Source: Pseudogemmobacter hezensis (GTDB taxonomy: Bacteria; Pseudomonadota; Alphaproteobacteria; Rhodobacterales; Rhodobacteraceae). From it: DNA of 64,000 nt. The stretch lies in NCBI RefSeq assembly GCF_013155295.1, contig NZ_JABJXT010000008.1, forward strand, positions 124,001-188,000. The letters run 5' to 3'. The first letter of the stretch is position 1, and each line of letters begins with the position of its first letter. The notes under the pieces are model-generated. The model worked only from the letters and a program-made list of their open reading frames with translations. It did not search any database and was not told where the DNA came from. The position numbers and the translations under genes were made by a program. Positions 45,270 to 53,642 of the stretch are shown in pieces.

Positions 45270-46566
45270 TGCTCTCTCCTGCGCCTTGCGCCTCTGTCTT
45301 ACCCTGTTCGCCATCAGGATCATCCCCGAGCAGCGGCATAACCTCGGGAGCCGCCGCAGGGGCGCTGCCCAGCACCACCGTAGCGCCCTGCACCAGCAGC
45401 TCATCGGCCGCCGGGTTCGCATGCCGGGGGCGGTTATCCAGTTCGCGCGCCTCATTCGGGGTGATCTGTCCGGTCTGGATGCCGCGTGCGATACCCTCGA
45501 TCCGGGTCTTGAAGTCGCCGCGCATCAGGCCTGAGAGGTTGTGCTCGACATAGCGCCCGCCGATCTCGCGCGAGGATTTGCGCCCGAAGAGCTTGAGGTT
45601 CATCTCACCCTCAAGAGCCTTCACCCACTGGCCGAGAAGGTGTTTTACCAGGTTGAGGTCTTGCTGCTCGACATTGGCGAAGGTGCCTTTGCTGAGGTCA
45701 TGCAGGAAGGCCGGCGGCAGTTGCCAGACCCTGCTGAACTCTTGGATCTGGAAAAGCCGCGCCTCGGTCATCTGCCCCTTGGCCGGATCGAATCCGACCT
45801 GCGTCAGCTTATGCCCGGGCGGGATCGGGAAGACGGGCTTCTGTGACGCCTTGGCACCGTCAATCGCCCGCCACATATCCTCAAGCCCTGTCTTCATCGC
45901 CTGAGCGCCCTGAGGAAGTGGGCCTTCCAGCGCCAAAGGCGGGACGCCACCGCCCGCAAAGAAGTTCGACCCATAGTCGCCCATGGCAAGGGCAAGCTGG
46001 ATCGCCTTGCGGGCTTTGCTGATCGGGTCGTCATGCCCGACCATGTCCTCTTTCAGCATGAACGGCACGTCGATGATATCGGCCGCCGGATAGCGCTTGC
46101 CGTCGAAGGTGTAGATCAGTTCAAACCCGACCCGTTTCACCGTGACTTTACGCGGGTCCATCGGCCAGATCGCCATCACCTCGTCGCCGTCACGCTCGAT
46201 CCAGGCGAGACCCCGGCCACCGGTGAACACCTGCTGCCAGAAGAACTGGCGCATCTTGAAGCTGTCCATACCCGAATTTGGGAACTCATGGACGGTGATC
46301 GCGGTCGGTCCGGTCAGCTTTTCAGCCCCGTCGGCGGTCTTGCGATAAGCATGAAGCGGGATCGCGGCCAGTGTCCGGGACAGGAATGCAACGGCACAAA
46401 GCACCCCCGGCACCGTAAGCGCATTGCTGATCGTGACATGAGGCAGGCTCGCCTTCTCGATCCCGAAGAAGGCCAGAACATTCTCTGAACTGATCGGAAC
46501 AGCCGGGCTTTCAATGGTTGCATCGCGCTCTTCAGCGCGGCGGACTTCCATGCCGAGAAATTTCAT
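45253..46566 (-). CDS. Portal protein, HK97 family
   Basis: 437 residues; conserved AVAFLSRTLAAIPLHAYRK, IWPMDPRKVTVKR, FFAGGGVPPLALEGP and WQLPPAFLHDLSKGTFANVEQQDLNLVKHLLGQW. It forms the dodecameric ring at the packaging vertex. Overlaps terL (ATGA) and the protease. Confidence 0.92.
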   Translation of the reverse strand: MKFLGMEVRRAEERDATIESPAVPISSENVLAFFGIEKASLPHVTISNALTVPGVLCAVAFLSRTLAAIPLHAYRKTADGAEKLTGPTAITVHEFPNSGMDSFKMRQFFWQQVFTGGRGLAWIERDGDEVMAIWPMDPRKVTVKRVGFELIYTFDGKRYPAADIIDVPFMLKEDMVGHDDPISKARKAIQLALAMGDYGSNFFAGGGVPPLALEGPLPQGAQAMKTGLEDMWRAIDGAKASQKPVFPIPPGHKLTQVGFDPAKGQMTEARLFQIQEFSRVWQLPPAFLHDLSKGTFANVEQQDLNLVKHLLGQWVKALEGEMNLKLFGRKSSREIGGRYVEHNLSGLMRGDFKTRIEGIARGIQTGQITPNEARELDNRPRHANPAADELLVQGATVVLGSAPAAAPEVMPLLGDDPDGEQGKTEAQGAGESNDDKA

Positions 46567-48269
46567 TCACGCCACACAAGGCTAAATTCGGGATCATCCC
46601 AAGGCGAAGCAGGCGCGCTGGTATCTTCATCCAGCAGCCATCGGCCCAGGGCCATGATGCAGGCCACCGGCCCGTCGATCTTGTTGCCCGGCTTTTGCTT
46701 GGCCGGGCTGTGCAGGTCGCCGTTGCGGGTGCGGTTGACCACATTGGACAGCATCCACGCGAAGAACGGATCCCCGTCATGGTGCAGTTGCCGATCCGCG
46801 ATCAGGGCGTCCATCTTGCGGGTCGGCTCATTCATCAGCGAAGGCTTGTTCGCGAAGTCGATGCAGTTGACGCCCTGTTCCATCAGCTCGACCGACATCT
46901 GCCGGGAGTGTGCCGGGTCAAAGGCGACCTCGCGCACATCGAAGCGCTTCACGAAATCAAGGATATCCTCAAGTATCTCGCGATCATCCGTAACCGCGCC
47001 ATCGGTCTGGATCAGCCGGCCCTCATCCCGATAGCGCCGCATGTGCTCATTCTCGGGCAGTTCAATCGTTTCCTCGGGCAGGTAATAGCGACCGAACCGC
47101 GCATAGCCTTTGCCAAATCGGAACAGCAGCTCAACCGCAGCAAGGTCGCGCTTTTCGGCAAGGTCGATCCCGATGATGCATTCCTGATTTTCGAACTGTT
47201 CCAGGAACACCGGGGCGCCGCCCGCCTTAGGGTCGGCTGTCTCCTGATACCGCAGCACGTTGAAATAGGCGTCCCGCGCCTGCACCCAGACGTTCAGGTG
47301 CTTGGTCTTGAATGCGCCCGCCTTGCGCGGCGTCGTCATGGCTCCGGTCTGCTGGGTCAGCAGAAAATCTTCAAAGACCGATACGCCGAAATTCGGGTTG
47401 GCCTTTTGCAGCGTGGCCCGGTCCGTCCAGTCGTCCTCCGGGTCGATGCCGTAGATCAGGGCAAAAGTCTCATCGTCGCGGCGCGTGCCTTCCAGCGCCT
47501 GCTGGGCCTCTTCCTGCATCTGATAGCAGGGCCCGGCGATGTTATCTCCGGCGGTGGTTATCACCAGCAGCATCGGCTGCTCACGCGCCCCCATCCCTGT
47601 TTCCATGGTCGAAACCAGCGCGTCGGTCTGGTGTTCGTGATATTCGTCGGCAATGGCGCAGGACGGTGAGGCCCCGTCACCCGGGTTGCCGATCACAGGC
47701 TCGAACCGCGACCCGTTCCCGAGGATGTGGATGTTCTTCGCATTCACCTCGACGCCGAAGTGAGACAGCAGCGCCGGGCTCTTCTGGGCCATCAGCTTCG
47801 CGGGCCGGAACACCTCCAGCGCCTGTTTCTCAGTGGTTGCACCGGAATAGACCTCGGCCCCGTGCTCGCCATCGGCGCAGAGCATATAGAGACCGATCCC
47901 CGCCGCCAGTGCGCTCTTGCCGTTCTTCCGGGGCACCAGCAGCAGCACCTTGCGATAGCGCCGCAGCCCGTCCTTCTTCCTGACCCACCCGAAGGCGGCC
48001 ATGATGAAAAACACTTGCCAGGGCTCCAGTTTCAGCCTTTCGCGCTTCGCCGCCCATTTCCCCTTGGTGTGCGGCAGGTTCTCGATAAAGGCGCAGACCT
48101 TCGCGCCCTTCTTCGCTTCGAACCGGAATGCAAAACTGTCGTCGCCCTGCCAATCCAGATCGTCCAGATGCCGCTGGCAGGCGAGGCGAATATACTTCCC
48201 GGCGAGGATGCGTCCCGCCACCACGTCCCGGGCGTAGGCCTCAGCGGTGGCGGTGAAGCTGGGTTTCAT
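46563..48269 (-). CDS. Terminase large subunit
   Basis: 568 residues; ATPase with Walker A VPRKNGKSA (about residue 112), Walker B CAIADEYHEHQ and coupling motif ITTAGDN; C-terminal RNase H-like nuclease with Asp in IIGIDLAEKRDL and AFDPAHSR. Terminase_1/HK97 type. Overlaps both neighbours. Confidence 0.93.
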   Translation of the reverse strand: MKPSFTATAEAYARDVVAGRILAGKYIRLACQRHLDDLDWQGDDSFAFRFEAKKGAKVCAFIENLPHTKGKWAAKRERLKLEPWQVFFIMAAFGWVRKKDGLRRYRKVLLLVPRKNGKSALAAGIGLYMLCADGEHGAEVYSGATTEKQALEVFRPAKLMAQKSPALLSHFGVEVNAKNIHILGNGSRFEPVIGNPGDGASPSCAIADEYHEHQTDALVSTMETGMGAREQPMLLVITTAGDNIAGPCYQMQEEAQQALEGTRRDDETFALIYGIDPEDDWTDRATLQKANPNFGVSVFEDFLLTQQTGAMTTPRKAGAFKTKHLNVWVQARDAYFNVLRYQETADPKAGGAPVFLEQFENQECIIGIDLAEKRDLAAVELLFRFGKGYARFGRYYLPEETIELPENEHMRRYRDEGRLIQTDGAVTDDREILEDILDFVKRFDVREVAFDPAHSRQMSVELMEQGVNCIDFANKPSLMNEPTRKMDALIADRQLHHDGDPFFAWMLSNVVNRTRNGDLHSPAKQKPGNKIDGPVACIMALGRWLLDEDTSAPASPWDDPEFSLVWRE

Positions 48270-48724
48270 ACCGCATCGTCAAGCCCGGCAAAGGGATTGC
48301 CCTCGGCAGGCTTGCCCGCGCTGACTTTCGACCGTGCCGCCGGGGTCAAACCAAACTCGGCCAGAAGGCTCTGGGCGTGGCGCATCGCCTCATTGCGCAT
48401 GGCGACCTCAGGACGGGCTTTCCATAGCCCCGCCTCGGTCTGATAGGTGCAGCCGGCATCCTCGATTACGGCGGTCAGGATCTCGACCTCTTCGATCCGC
48501 GATGCCGCCAGCGCCAGCACGTGCATGTCGTCGGGTGAGGCGATCCCCATCCCGAGCAGCGTGGCGCTGATCTGGTCGAAGAGCTCCGCCGCACGTTCCG
48601 ATAGCCAGGCCGGAGCCGTGGCGGTTCCGGTGTTTGCCGCCGGGGCCTCCGGGTTCATCCGGCACTTCTGAGCGGTGCCTTTCACCAGTTTCAGGTGGTC
48701 GGGCGTCTTTTTGCGGCCTGCCAT
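48266..48724 (-). CDS. Terminase small subunit, P27 family
   Basis: 152 residues; start MAGRKKTPDHLKLVKGTAQ is the P27/Terminase_4 hallmark, followed by PAWLSERAAELFDQISATLLGMG. Recognises the packaging site. Overlaps terL by 4 bp. Confidence 0.9.
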   Translation of the reverse strand: MAGRKKTPDHLKLVKGTAQKCRMNPEAPAANTGTATAPAWLSERAAELFDQISATLLGMGIASPDDMHVLALAASRIEEVEILTAVIEDAGCTYQTEAGLWKARPEVAMRNEAMRHAQSLLAEFGLTPAARSKVSAGKPAEGNPFAGLDDAV

Positions 48725-48875
48725 CGCGGCACCTCGTCATAGCTATGCGGCAGGTTCATGGGTGGCCGGAAAAAACCTCTCCATTTTGCACGCATGAAAA
48801 TTCACTGAACCCCGCCGGTCTCCCGCTGAATCCCTCTGGAGTTCGACCCTCCCCCCGTCATGCACCTGATGCATG
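48725..48875. other. Candidate cos/packaging region
   Basis: About 130 bp between HNH and terS genes, the usual place of cos in HK97-like phages with an HNH next to P27-type terminase. A CATGCA-CCTGA-TGCATG dyad at 48859-48875 overlaps the HNH gene end. No cos sequence can be named. Confidence 0.3.
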
Positions 48876-49703
48876 GCTCCCGGCGACCTCGTCGGCCCAC
48901 GCCCTGACTGCCTCGATCTGACGCGCGGCGACCGGGGCGCGGTCGGGGTCCCGGCCTATCCGTTCGATGCAGACGTCCTCGGGGGTGTCCATCACCTTGA
49001 CTGAGGACAGCGGGCCAAGGGCTGCCTGCCATGTGTCCCGCTCTGTCTGTGTCGGTGCCATGACGATGAACCAGCATCGGCCCTCTGTGCGAGTGGCGAG
49101 GCTGTGGAGCATCTCACCCCGGCGGGTGAAAGCGGCAGCGATGATCTCGGGCCTGTCGTCCCATTTGCTTCCACCCACGGCGCGGCGGATCACGTCGAAG
49201 TCGATCACCAGATCACCGGGGCGGGATTGCTGCCTGGCCCATGTGGATTTTCCTGAGGCAGGCGGGCCGCTGATGATCGTGACCGGGATGGCCGAGGGTT
49301 GCAGGCCATGAGGGATAGAGAAGCCCCAGACCTTGCGGGGATGCTTGCGGCGCTGGACCCATGCCAGCAATTCATCGCCTGACAGGGTGGCCTCGGCGCG
49401 TTGCTTCTCTCCACTGTGGTGTGAGGCGCAGAGGCTGGTGAAGGTGTTAGCCCAGAAGAGCGCCGGGTCGTGCTCGTGCGGCAGATCGTGGTCCACGACT
49501 GAGGCTGCAGTGGTGCGGCCATCAGCCAGACAGTATTCGCAGAGCGGGTGGCGCTTCAGGTGCTGGTCGCGGAACCGTTCCCAGGCCTTGGTGTATCCAC
49601 GTTCCCGGGCGTTGGCTCTGTTCTCACAGCGGCGGGCCTGGTGCTTGGGTGCCGGGGCGCGGGTGGTGCTCGGCAGGCCGTGCTTACCGGGGGCTGGGGG
49701 CAT
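48858..49703 (-). CDS. HNH endonuclease fused to P-loop kinase-like domain
   Basis: 281 residues. Residues 40-105 form a phage HNH: HPLCEYC, DHDLPHEHD, LCASHH with Zn Cys 55, 58 and 92. Residues 135-281 have a P-loop GPPASGKST (146-153), FDVIRRAVGG and a terminal helix, like polynucleotide-kinase/zeta-type ATPases. HNH next to terminase normally stimulates cos cleavage. The fusion to a kinase-like domain is unusual. Confidence 0.8.
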   Translation of the reverse strand: MPPAPGKHGLPSTTRAPAPKHQARRCENRANARERGYTKAWERFRDQHLKRHPLCEYCLADGRTTAASVVDHDLPHEHDPALFWANTFTSLCASHHSGEKQRAEATLSGDELLAWVQRRKHPRKVWGFSIPHGLQPSAIPVTIISGPPASGKSTWARQQSRPGDLVIDFDVIRRAVGGSKWDDRPEIIAAAFTRRGEMLHSLATRTEGRCWFIVMAPTQTERDTWQAALGPLSSVKVMDTPEDVCIERIGRDPDRAPVAARQIEAVRAWADEVAGSHASGA

Positions 49704-50040
49704 CAGCTTTCACCAGCGACCCAGCCTTGAATGTCTTGCGGTGCAGTTGATGCTGCCAGTCGAACCAAACACAATGCGCCATCGCGCCATGAATATACTC
49801 GACCGTCATCAGGATCGGGACTTTGGCTTGATCAAAGCGATCGGTCACCACATCGCCGGAGCGGATCTCACCATCCCGCCGCATCTCGATCTCGCACTGC
49901 ACATCCATCACGCGACCAGCCAGGCCGATCAGCCAGCAGGCGATGCGGGTGCGGATGGTGAAGCTGCGCGGCACGCTAATGATGATGGTGTGACCCTTTA
50001 TCAGCTCCCTGTAGCCAAGAAATTCAATAGGGTCAGTCAT
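49684..50040 (-). CDS. Small protein with DUF2158-like C-terminus
   Basis: 118 residues; N-terminal half MTDPIEFLGYRELIKGHTIIISVPRSF is not recognised; C-terminal GDVVTDRFDQAKVPILMTVEYIHGAMAHCVWFDWQHQLHRKTF resembles DUF2158 (YodC-like: MTV...CxWFD). Overlaps the HNH gene by 20 bp. Its promoter region faces the Hint gene. Confidence 0.5.
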   Translation of the reverse strand: MTDPIEFLGYRELIKGHTIIISVPRSFTIRTRIACWLIGLAGRVMDVQCEIEMRRDGEIRSGDVVTDRFDQAKVPILMTVEYIHGAMAHCVWFDWQHQLHRKTFKAGSLVKADAPSPR

Positions 50041-50127
50041 ATTTTTGCCTCAATTAGCCTCAAACCTTAAACAATCACAGGTTGATTTGGTGACCATTGC
50101 ACGTTGGGAGAATTGAGGAGAAGTGCT

Positions 50128-51111
50128 TTGGACTTTCAGATACCGAGCGGAGGGGGAACCTTAGTAAGGTTGAACACCCTTATATCAATTTCTGCAGGAG
50201 GTGACGCTAATATACTTTTGGCGGGCCTAGTCAGCCCGCAAGTGAGCGCCACACTTTCTGATAATGACGGCATTTTAAACCCAGGCGATGCACCCGGCTG
50301 GTTGGGCTCTGACGACTCATCAAACGCCGTTTTCGTCGGCTATGGCGAGGTAGTTTTTATTGATGTCTTCGGAGTTGACATCGGTGTTCCACGAACAGTG
50401 CTTGTCTTTCAGGCTTATTACCCTGGTGGCGCGTTTGGTATTGGCGCAGGAACGAGCACATACCTCTATTACCCTGATGGCGCACCGCTGCTTTCCGGAA
50501 TTAGCATGAGTATATCGCTCACCACCATCGGATACGACCTCAACGAGGAAATGCCCATATGCTTCACAAAGGGTACCTTGATTCAAACATGTTCCGGCCT
50601 GCGTAGTGTGGAAGACCTTGCAGCCGGAGATCTGGTGATAACCAAAGACGACGGACCGCAGGAAATACGCTGGATAGGCTCCAAGGTTATGCCAGCACGG
50701 GGGCCAATGGCGCCCGTATTGTTCGACATAGGAGCTATTGGAAATGAAAGGCCCCTGCGAGTATCCCAACAGCACCGTATGCTAATCAGCGGATGGAAAG
50801 CGCAATTATTGTTCGGTGAGGAAGAGGTGTTGGTACCAGCGCGTCACCTGATCAATGATCACTCGATCCGGATACAGCCCGGCGGTGTTGTCGAATACTT
50901 TCACGTGATGTTCGACAGGCATCAGATAATTTTCGCCGAAGGTGTCCCTGCAGAAAGCTTTCACTTGGGCGATACCGCGATGAGTGCACTGGATCAGGCG
51001 GCCAGACTTGAGATACTTACCGTATTTCCGGAGTTGGAAGTAGCAGCCTATCACGGAACGCTGTGCAGAAGGCATATAAAGGCTTTTGAAGCACGTCTGA
51101 TCAGGAATTAG
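50128..51111 (+). CDS. Hint-domain protein (prophage cargo)
   Basis: 327 residues from TTG 50128, with GAGGAG 7 nt before it. N-terminal 140 residues: Gly/Ser/Ile-rich beta-type domain of unknown role. From CFTKGTLIQTCSGLRSVEDLAAGDLV (Cys start) to FAEGVPAESFHLGD the Hint_2 domain is complete, with LVSPQHR-type LRVSQQHRMLIS and FDRHQIIFAEG. Lower GC than the flanks and opposite strand. Hint_2 proteins are common in Rhodobacterales, sometimes autoproteolytic. Confidence 0.8.
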   Translation: MDFQIPSGGGTLVRLNTLISISAGGDANILLAGLVSPQVSATLSDNDGILNPGDAPGWLGSDDSSNAVFVGYGEVVFIDVFGVDIGVPRTVLVFQAYYPGGAFGIGAGTSTYLYYPDGAPLLSGISMSISLTTIGYDLNEEMPICFTKGTLIQTCSGLRSVEDLAAGDLVITKDDGPQEIRWIGSKVMPARGPMAPVLFDIGAIGNERPLRVSQQHRMLISGWKAQLLFGEEEVLVPARHLINDHSIRIQPGGVVEYFHVMFDRHQIIFAEGVPAESFHLGDTAMSALDQAARLEILTVFPELEVAAYHGTLCRRHIKAFEARLIRN

Positions 51112-51330
51112 TTATCCGGATAAAACACAGATATGCGCTATAGCCAATTCTGGAGCAAGTAGTGCAATCGGCAATCCGGGGGCGTTTCTGGTTTGGTCAT
51201 AGCTTCGCTGACGTGCGCACAGGGTGGCCCGTCCGGGCAGTCCTGCGGCTGAGGGGCTGGGCGTCCAGCTCTCGCCTCGCCTCAGGTCGCCCCCACCTGA
51301 CTGCCAACATACTGGCTCTGGCGGTGATCG

Positions 51331-52233
51331 TCAACAGGATGGTCGGCTCAGCATCGCGATCAGCCCGGCCCCATCGAATGCGAGAGGCTTGGTGATTCGG
51401 TATCTCGCAATCCCCTCGCCGGGCTGGAAAATATGCAGCTCGGCGGCTTCCCCTTTGGCTTTGAACGATATAGACGCCCCATCGGCGGGCAGGCTCCGAT
51501 GGAACTCGGCGAGGTGCCAGAGATTTTCCGCCTGCATGAAGTGGTCCATTTCAGCGAAATAGTCGGACAGTTCCTCAATCAAGCGGATCAATCGCGCCCG
51601 GGTGTCTATCGCGCGTTTCAGGATGGTATCCGAGAGGCCGAGCCCCATAGCATTCTCCATATGGCGCAGCATTGCTTGCAGGCGTGGCACGCGCGGGCTC
51701 GCAGTCCAAAGGGTGAGGAGCCGACCGTTCACGCCGGGCACATCGCCAGCACGGATGCGGGTTTGAGCTCGTTCGTCGAGGATCAAAGCCAGCACCAGTG
51801 TCAAGTCGAGGCTGCGCGCCTCTCTGTCTACCAGCACTTGGGTAATTTGCGCACGTACCTCAGGGATGCCCGCGAAAGTCCTGGCGATGGTCTCGCGCTG
51901 CTTTTCGCGATCCTGTCTCCGTTCCAGATCGGCGCGCAACGCTCGCGCTGTGTCGGCGCCAAAGAAACCTTCGGCGCACTTGTTACCGCATAGGGCTATG
52001 CTTCCATCCTCCAGCCCAACCGTGAAGCCGCGATTGTGACGCTGGTGGCTGTCGCAAAAGGCGCAATGCACCTGATCCGCGACATTGTAGCTGTTCAGAT
52101 AGGTCACCGGCTTCGTGCCCTTGGCCACGACCGGCACCAACCCCTCCTGTACTGCCGGATCAGCGATGAAGAGCTTTCCCGATTTCTGGCTGAAATCCTT
52201 CGCATCGAAGCCGACATGAATGGTCACGGTCAT
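51331..52233 (-). CDS. Zinc-binding hypothetical phage protein
   Basis: 300 residues. CAFC (residues 56-59) and CGNKC (about 81-85) suggest one zinc site, followed by a long charged helix RALRADLERRQDREKQRETIARTF and a helical body. The 220 bp beyond its stop (51,112-51,330) have no gene. It lies in the same operon as the NusG-like gene (3-nt gap). Function unknown. Confidence 0.6.
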   Translation of the reverse strand: MTVTIHVGFDAKDFSQKSGKLFIADPAVQEGLVPVVAKGTKPVTYLNSYNVADQVHCAFCDSHQRHNRGFTVGLEDGSIALCGNKCAEGFFGADTARALRADLERRQDREKQRETIARTFAGIPEVRAQITQVLVDREARSLDLTLVLALILDERAQTRIRAGDVPGVNGRLLTLWTASPRVPRLQAMLRHMENAMGLGLSDTILKRAIDTRARLIRLIEELSDYFAEMDHFMQAENLWHLAEFHRSLPADGASISFKAKGEAAELHIFQPGEGIARYRITKPLAFDGAGLIAMLSRPSC

Positions 52234-52236
52234 TAC

Positions 52237-52956
52237 TCACCCTTTCCGCATATGAATGTCTGACGCCGGGATCCGGATCTTGCGCGCGGCGCCCAGCATT
52301 GAAAGCTCGCCCTCAATCATCTGGCCGCGCAGGGCCATGAAGGCGACACGCCAGCCCGAGAGAGGGCCGAACAGGATCTCCAGCTCATCACCGGGCATCA
52401 GGCGCCCCTCGACACCGGTATCGTCGAAGGCACCGGCAGAGGCGGCGTTCTGAAGCTTGCGGAGCTGATGCTCGCTGGCGACCGGCAACGGCCCCTTGTC
52501 GTCTGCGATCCAGCCGATCACCCGATTGCAGGCGCGGACCTGCGGCCATTGCGCCGGCTGGATGAACGCGAAGACATAGCTCGGGCACAGCGGGCGCTCC
52601 ACGATCACGGAGCGGCGCTTTTTCCGGGGCCAAGTCCGGGTGCGATAGGTCAGCGGGCAGACCTCAACCCCCATCTCCTCCAGTTCTTCTCGTGCCTCGT
52701 TCTCCTTGCCGGTCAGGCAGCGGATGCCGAACCATCCGGGAGATGGAGCCTTGCCGATGGTGCGCAGATCGCGGTCAGACGACCAGACTTCGAAAGCCAG
52801 AATGTCGTCGGCTCCCCCGTCATGGTGCCAGCGGAGCAGATCCGCCCGGGAAGTGCGCCGCCGGTCGCCGGTCGCCGGGCCGCGATATACCGGCCTGACC
52901 AGCGCTCCATTCGGGCCGGTATATTCGCCGCCTTGGTGCTCGTGTCGTGTCCACAT
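52237..52956 (-). CDS. NusG/RfaH-like transcription elongation factor
   Basis: 239 residues. NGN domain at 74-150 (GWFGIRCLTGKENEAREELEEMGVEVCPLTYR...VERPLCPSYVFAFI) and a KOW domain at 187-213 (MPGDELEILFGPLSGWRVAF). The first 70 residues are extra. It sits upstream of the packaging and structural genes, so an antiterminator of the late operon is likely. Sequence differs from host NusG proteins, which start near the NGN. Confidence 0.8.
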   Translation of the reverse strand: MWTRHEHQGGEYTGPNGALVRPVYRGPATGDRRRTSRADLLRWHHDGGADDILAFEVWSSDRDLRTIGKAPSPGWFGIRCLTGKENEAREELEEMGVEVCPLTYRTRTWPRKKRRSVIVERPLCPSYVFAFIQPAQWPQVRACNRVIGWIADDKGPLPVASEHQLRKLQNAASAGAFDDTGVEGRLMPGDELEILFGPLSGWRVAFMALRGQMIEGELSMLGAARKIRIPASDIHMRKG

Positions 52957-52968
52957 TGGATATGTGCC

Positions 52969-53148
52969 TCAATCGTTTTCAGGGTTGGCGATGGCAATGT
53001 GCTTGCCCCCGCAGGTCGGGCACTTGGCCCGCATTGAAAGCCGCGCGACCTGATCCATAGGCATCGGCAGGCTGGCGACGTTGAACACCTTGCCGCAGCC
53101 TTTGCAGCGCCCATTCAGAGTGCTTGTGCTCTGGTCAGTTGAGGCCAT
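52969..53148 (-). CDS. Zinc-ribbon small protein
   Basis: 59 residues from ATG 53148: CKGCGKVF...KCPTCGGKHI has two CxxC pairs 30 residues apart, a zinc ribbon. It overlaps the upstream gene by 14 bp and ends 12 nt before the NusG-like start. Possibly a DNA or protein contact factor. Confidence 0.65.
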   Translation of the reverse strand: MASTDQSTSTLNGRCKGCGKVFNVASLPMPMDQVARLSMRAKCPTCGGKHIAIANPEND

Positions 53149-53329
53149 GCTGTCCCCCGATCAGAGGGGGCTGACAACCGAGGGCCAGCAGCTCGTCGCG
53201 CGCGAAATCGGCAATGACCTGATCCGCCCATTCCAGACTGCCGGACGAGCGAAGCAGCATCCCCTCCAGGACAGAGACGCGCCATTCGATCAGTTCGGCC
53301 AGGGTGACATCATCGCGGCGGCGGATCAT
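53135..53329 (-). CDS. Small early phage protein
   Basis: 64 residues from ATG 53329 (MIRRRDDVTLAELIEWRVSVLEGMLLRSS...). Helical, acidic C-terminal half. ATGA overlap with the upstream gene. Not recognised. Confidence 0.55.
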   Translation of the reverse strand: MIRRRDDVTLAELIEWRVSVLEGMLLRSSGSLEWADQVIADFARDELLALGCQPPLIGGQHGLN

Positions 53330-53466
53330 GCCTGACCCTCCCACCACGCGGCCCAGCCGCCGACTGCAGCAACACCGATGGCCGTCCAGATAATACCCAC
53401 GTCGCCATCGGCGCTCGCACAGAGGGCACCGGCCAAGCACCAGATGATATGAGAGGGGCGGATCAT
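53326..53466 (-). CDS. Short membrane protein
   Basis: 46 residues (MIRPSHIIWCLAGALCASADGDVGIIWTAIGVAAVGGWAAWWEGQA) with two hydrophobic stretches. ATGA overlap on both sides. Unknown. Confidence 0.5.
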   Translation of the reverse strand: MIRPSHIIWCLAGALCASADGDVGIIWTAIGVAAVGGWAAWWEGQA

Positions 53467-53642
53467 TTGCGCCCCCGCTTTGCCTTCTGGATCGCGCCCA
53501 GAACCCAGATCACTGGCCATGCAAAGAACAGCGCGAAATGCAGGCCGAAGCTGACCCGATCCGCCATGCCGTGCGCGATTCCACAGCTAAACGCTCCAAC
53601 GCAGATGTAGCCCCAGATCAGGTGGGGAATGATGTCAGGCAT
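53463..53642 (-). CDS. Short membrane protein
   Basis: 59 residues from ATG 53642 with two membrane helices (LIWGYICVGAFSCGIAHGMA and FGLHFALFFAWPVIWVLGAI) and a basic tail KAKRGRK. Overlaps the 318-residue gene by 8 bp and the next by 4 bp. Unknown; possible host-membrane effector. Confidence 0.5.
   Translation of the reverse strand: MPDIIPHLIWGYICVGAFSCGIAHGMADRVSFGLHFALFFAWPVIWVLGAIQKAKRGRK

Noticed and set aside
26275-48724. Structural cluster as a gene transfer agent
   Set aside because: P27 terminase with HNH, integrase, replication genes, lysis genes and att sites show a true temperate phage; GTA-type g1-g15 order is absent.
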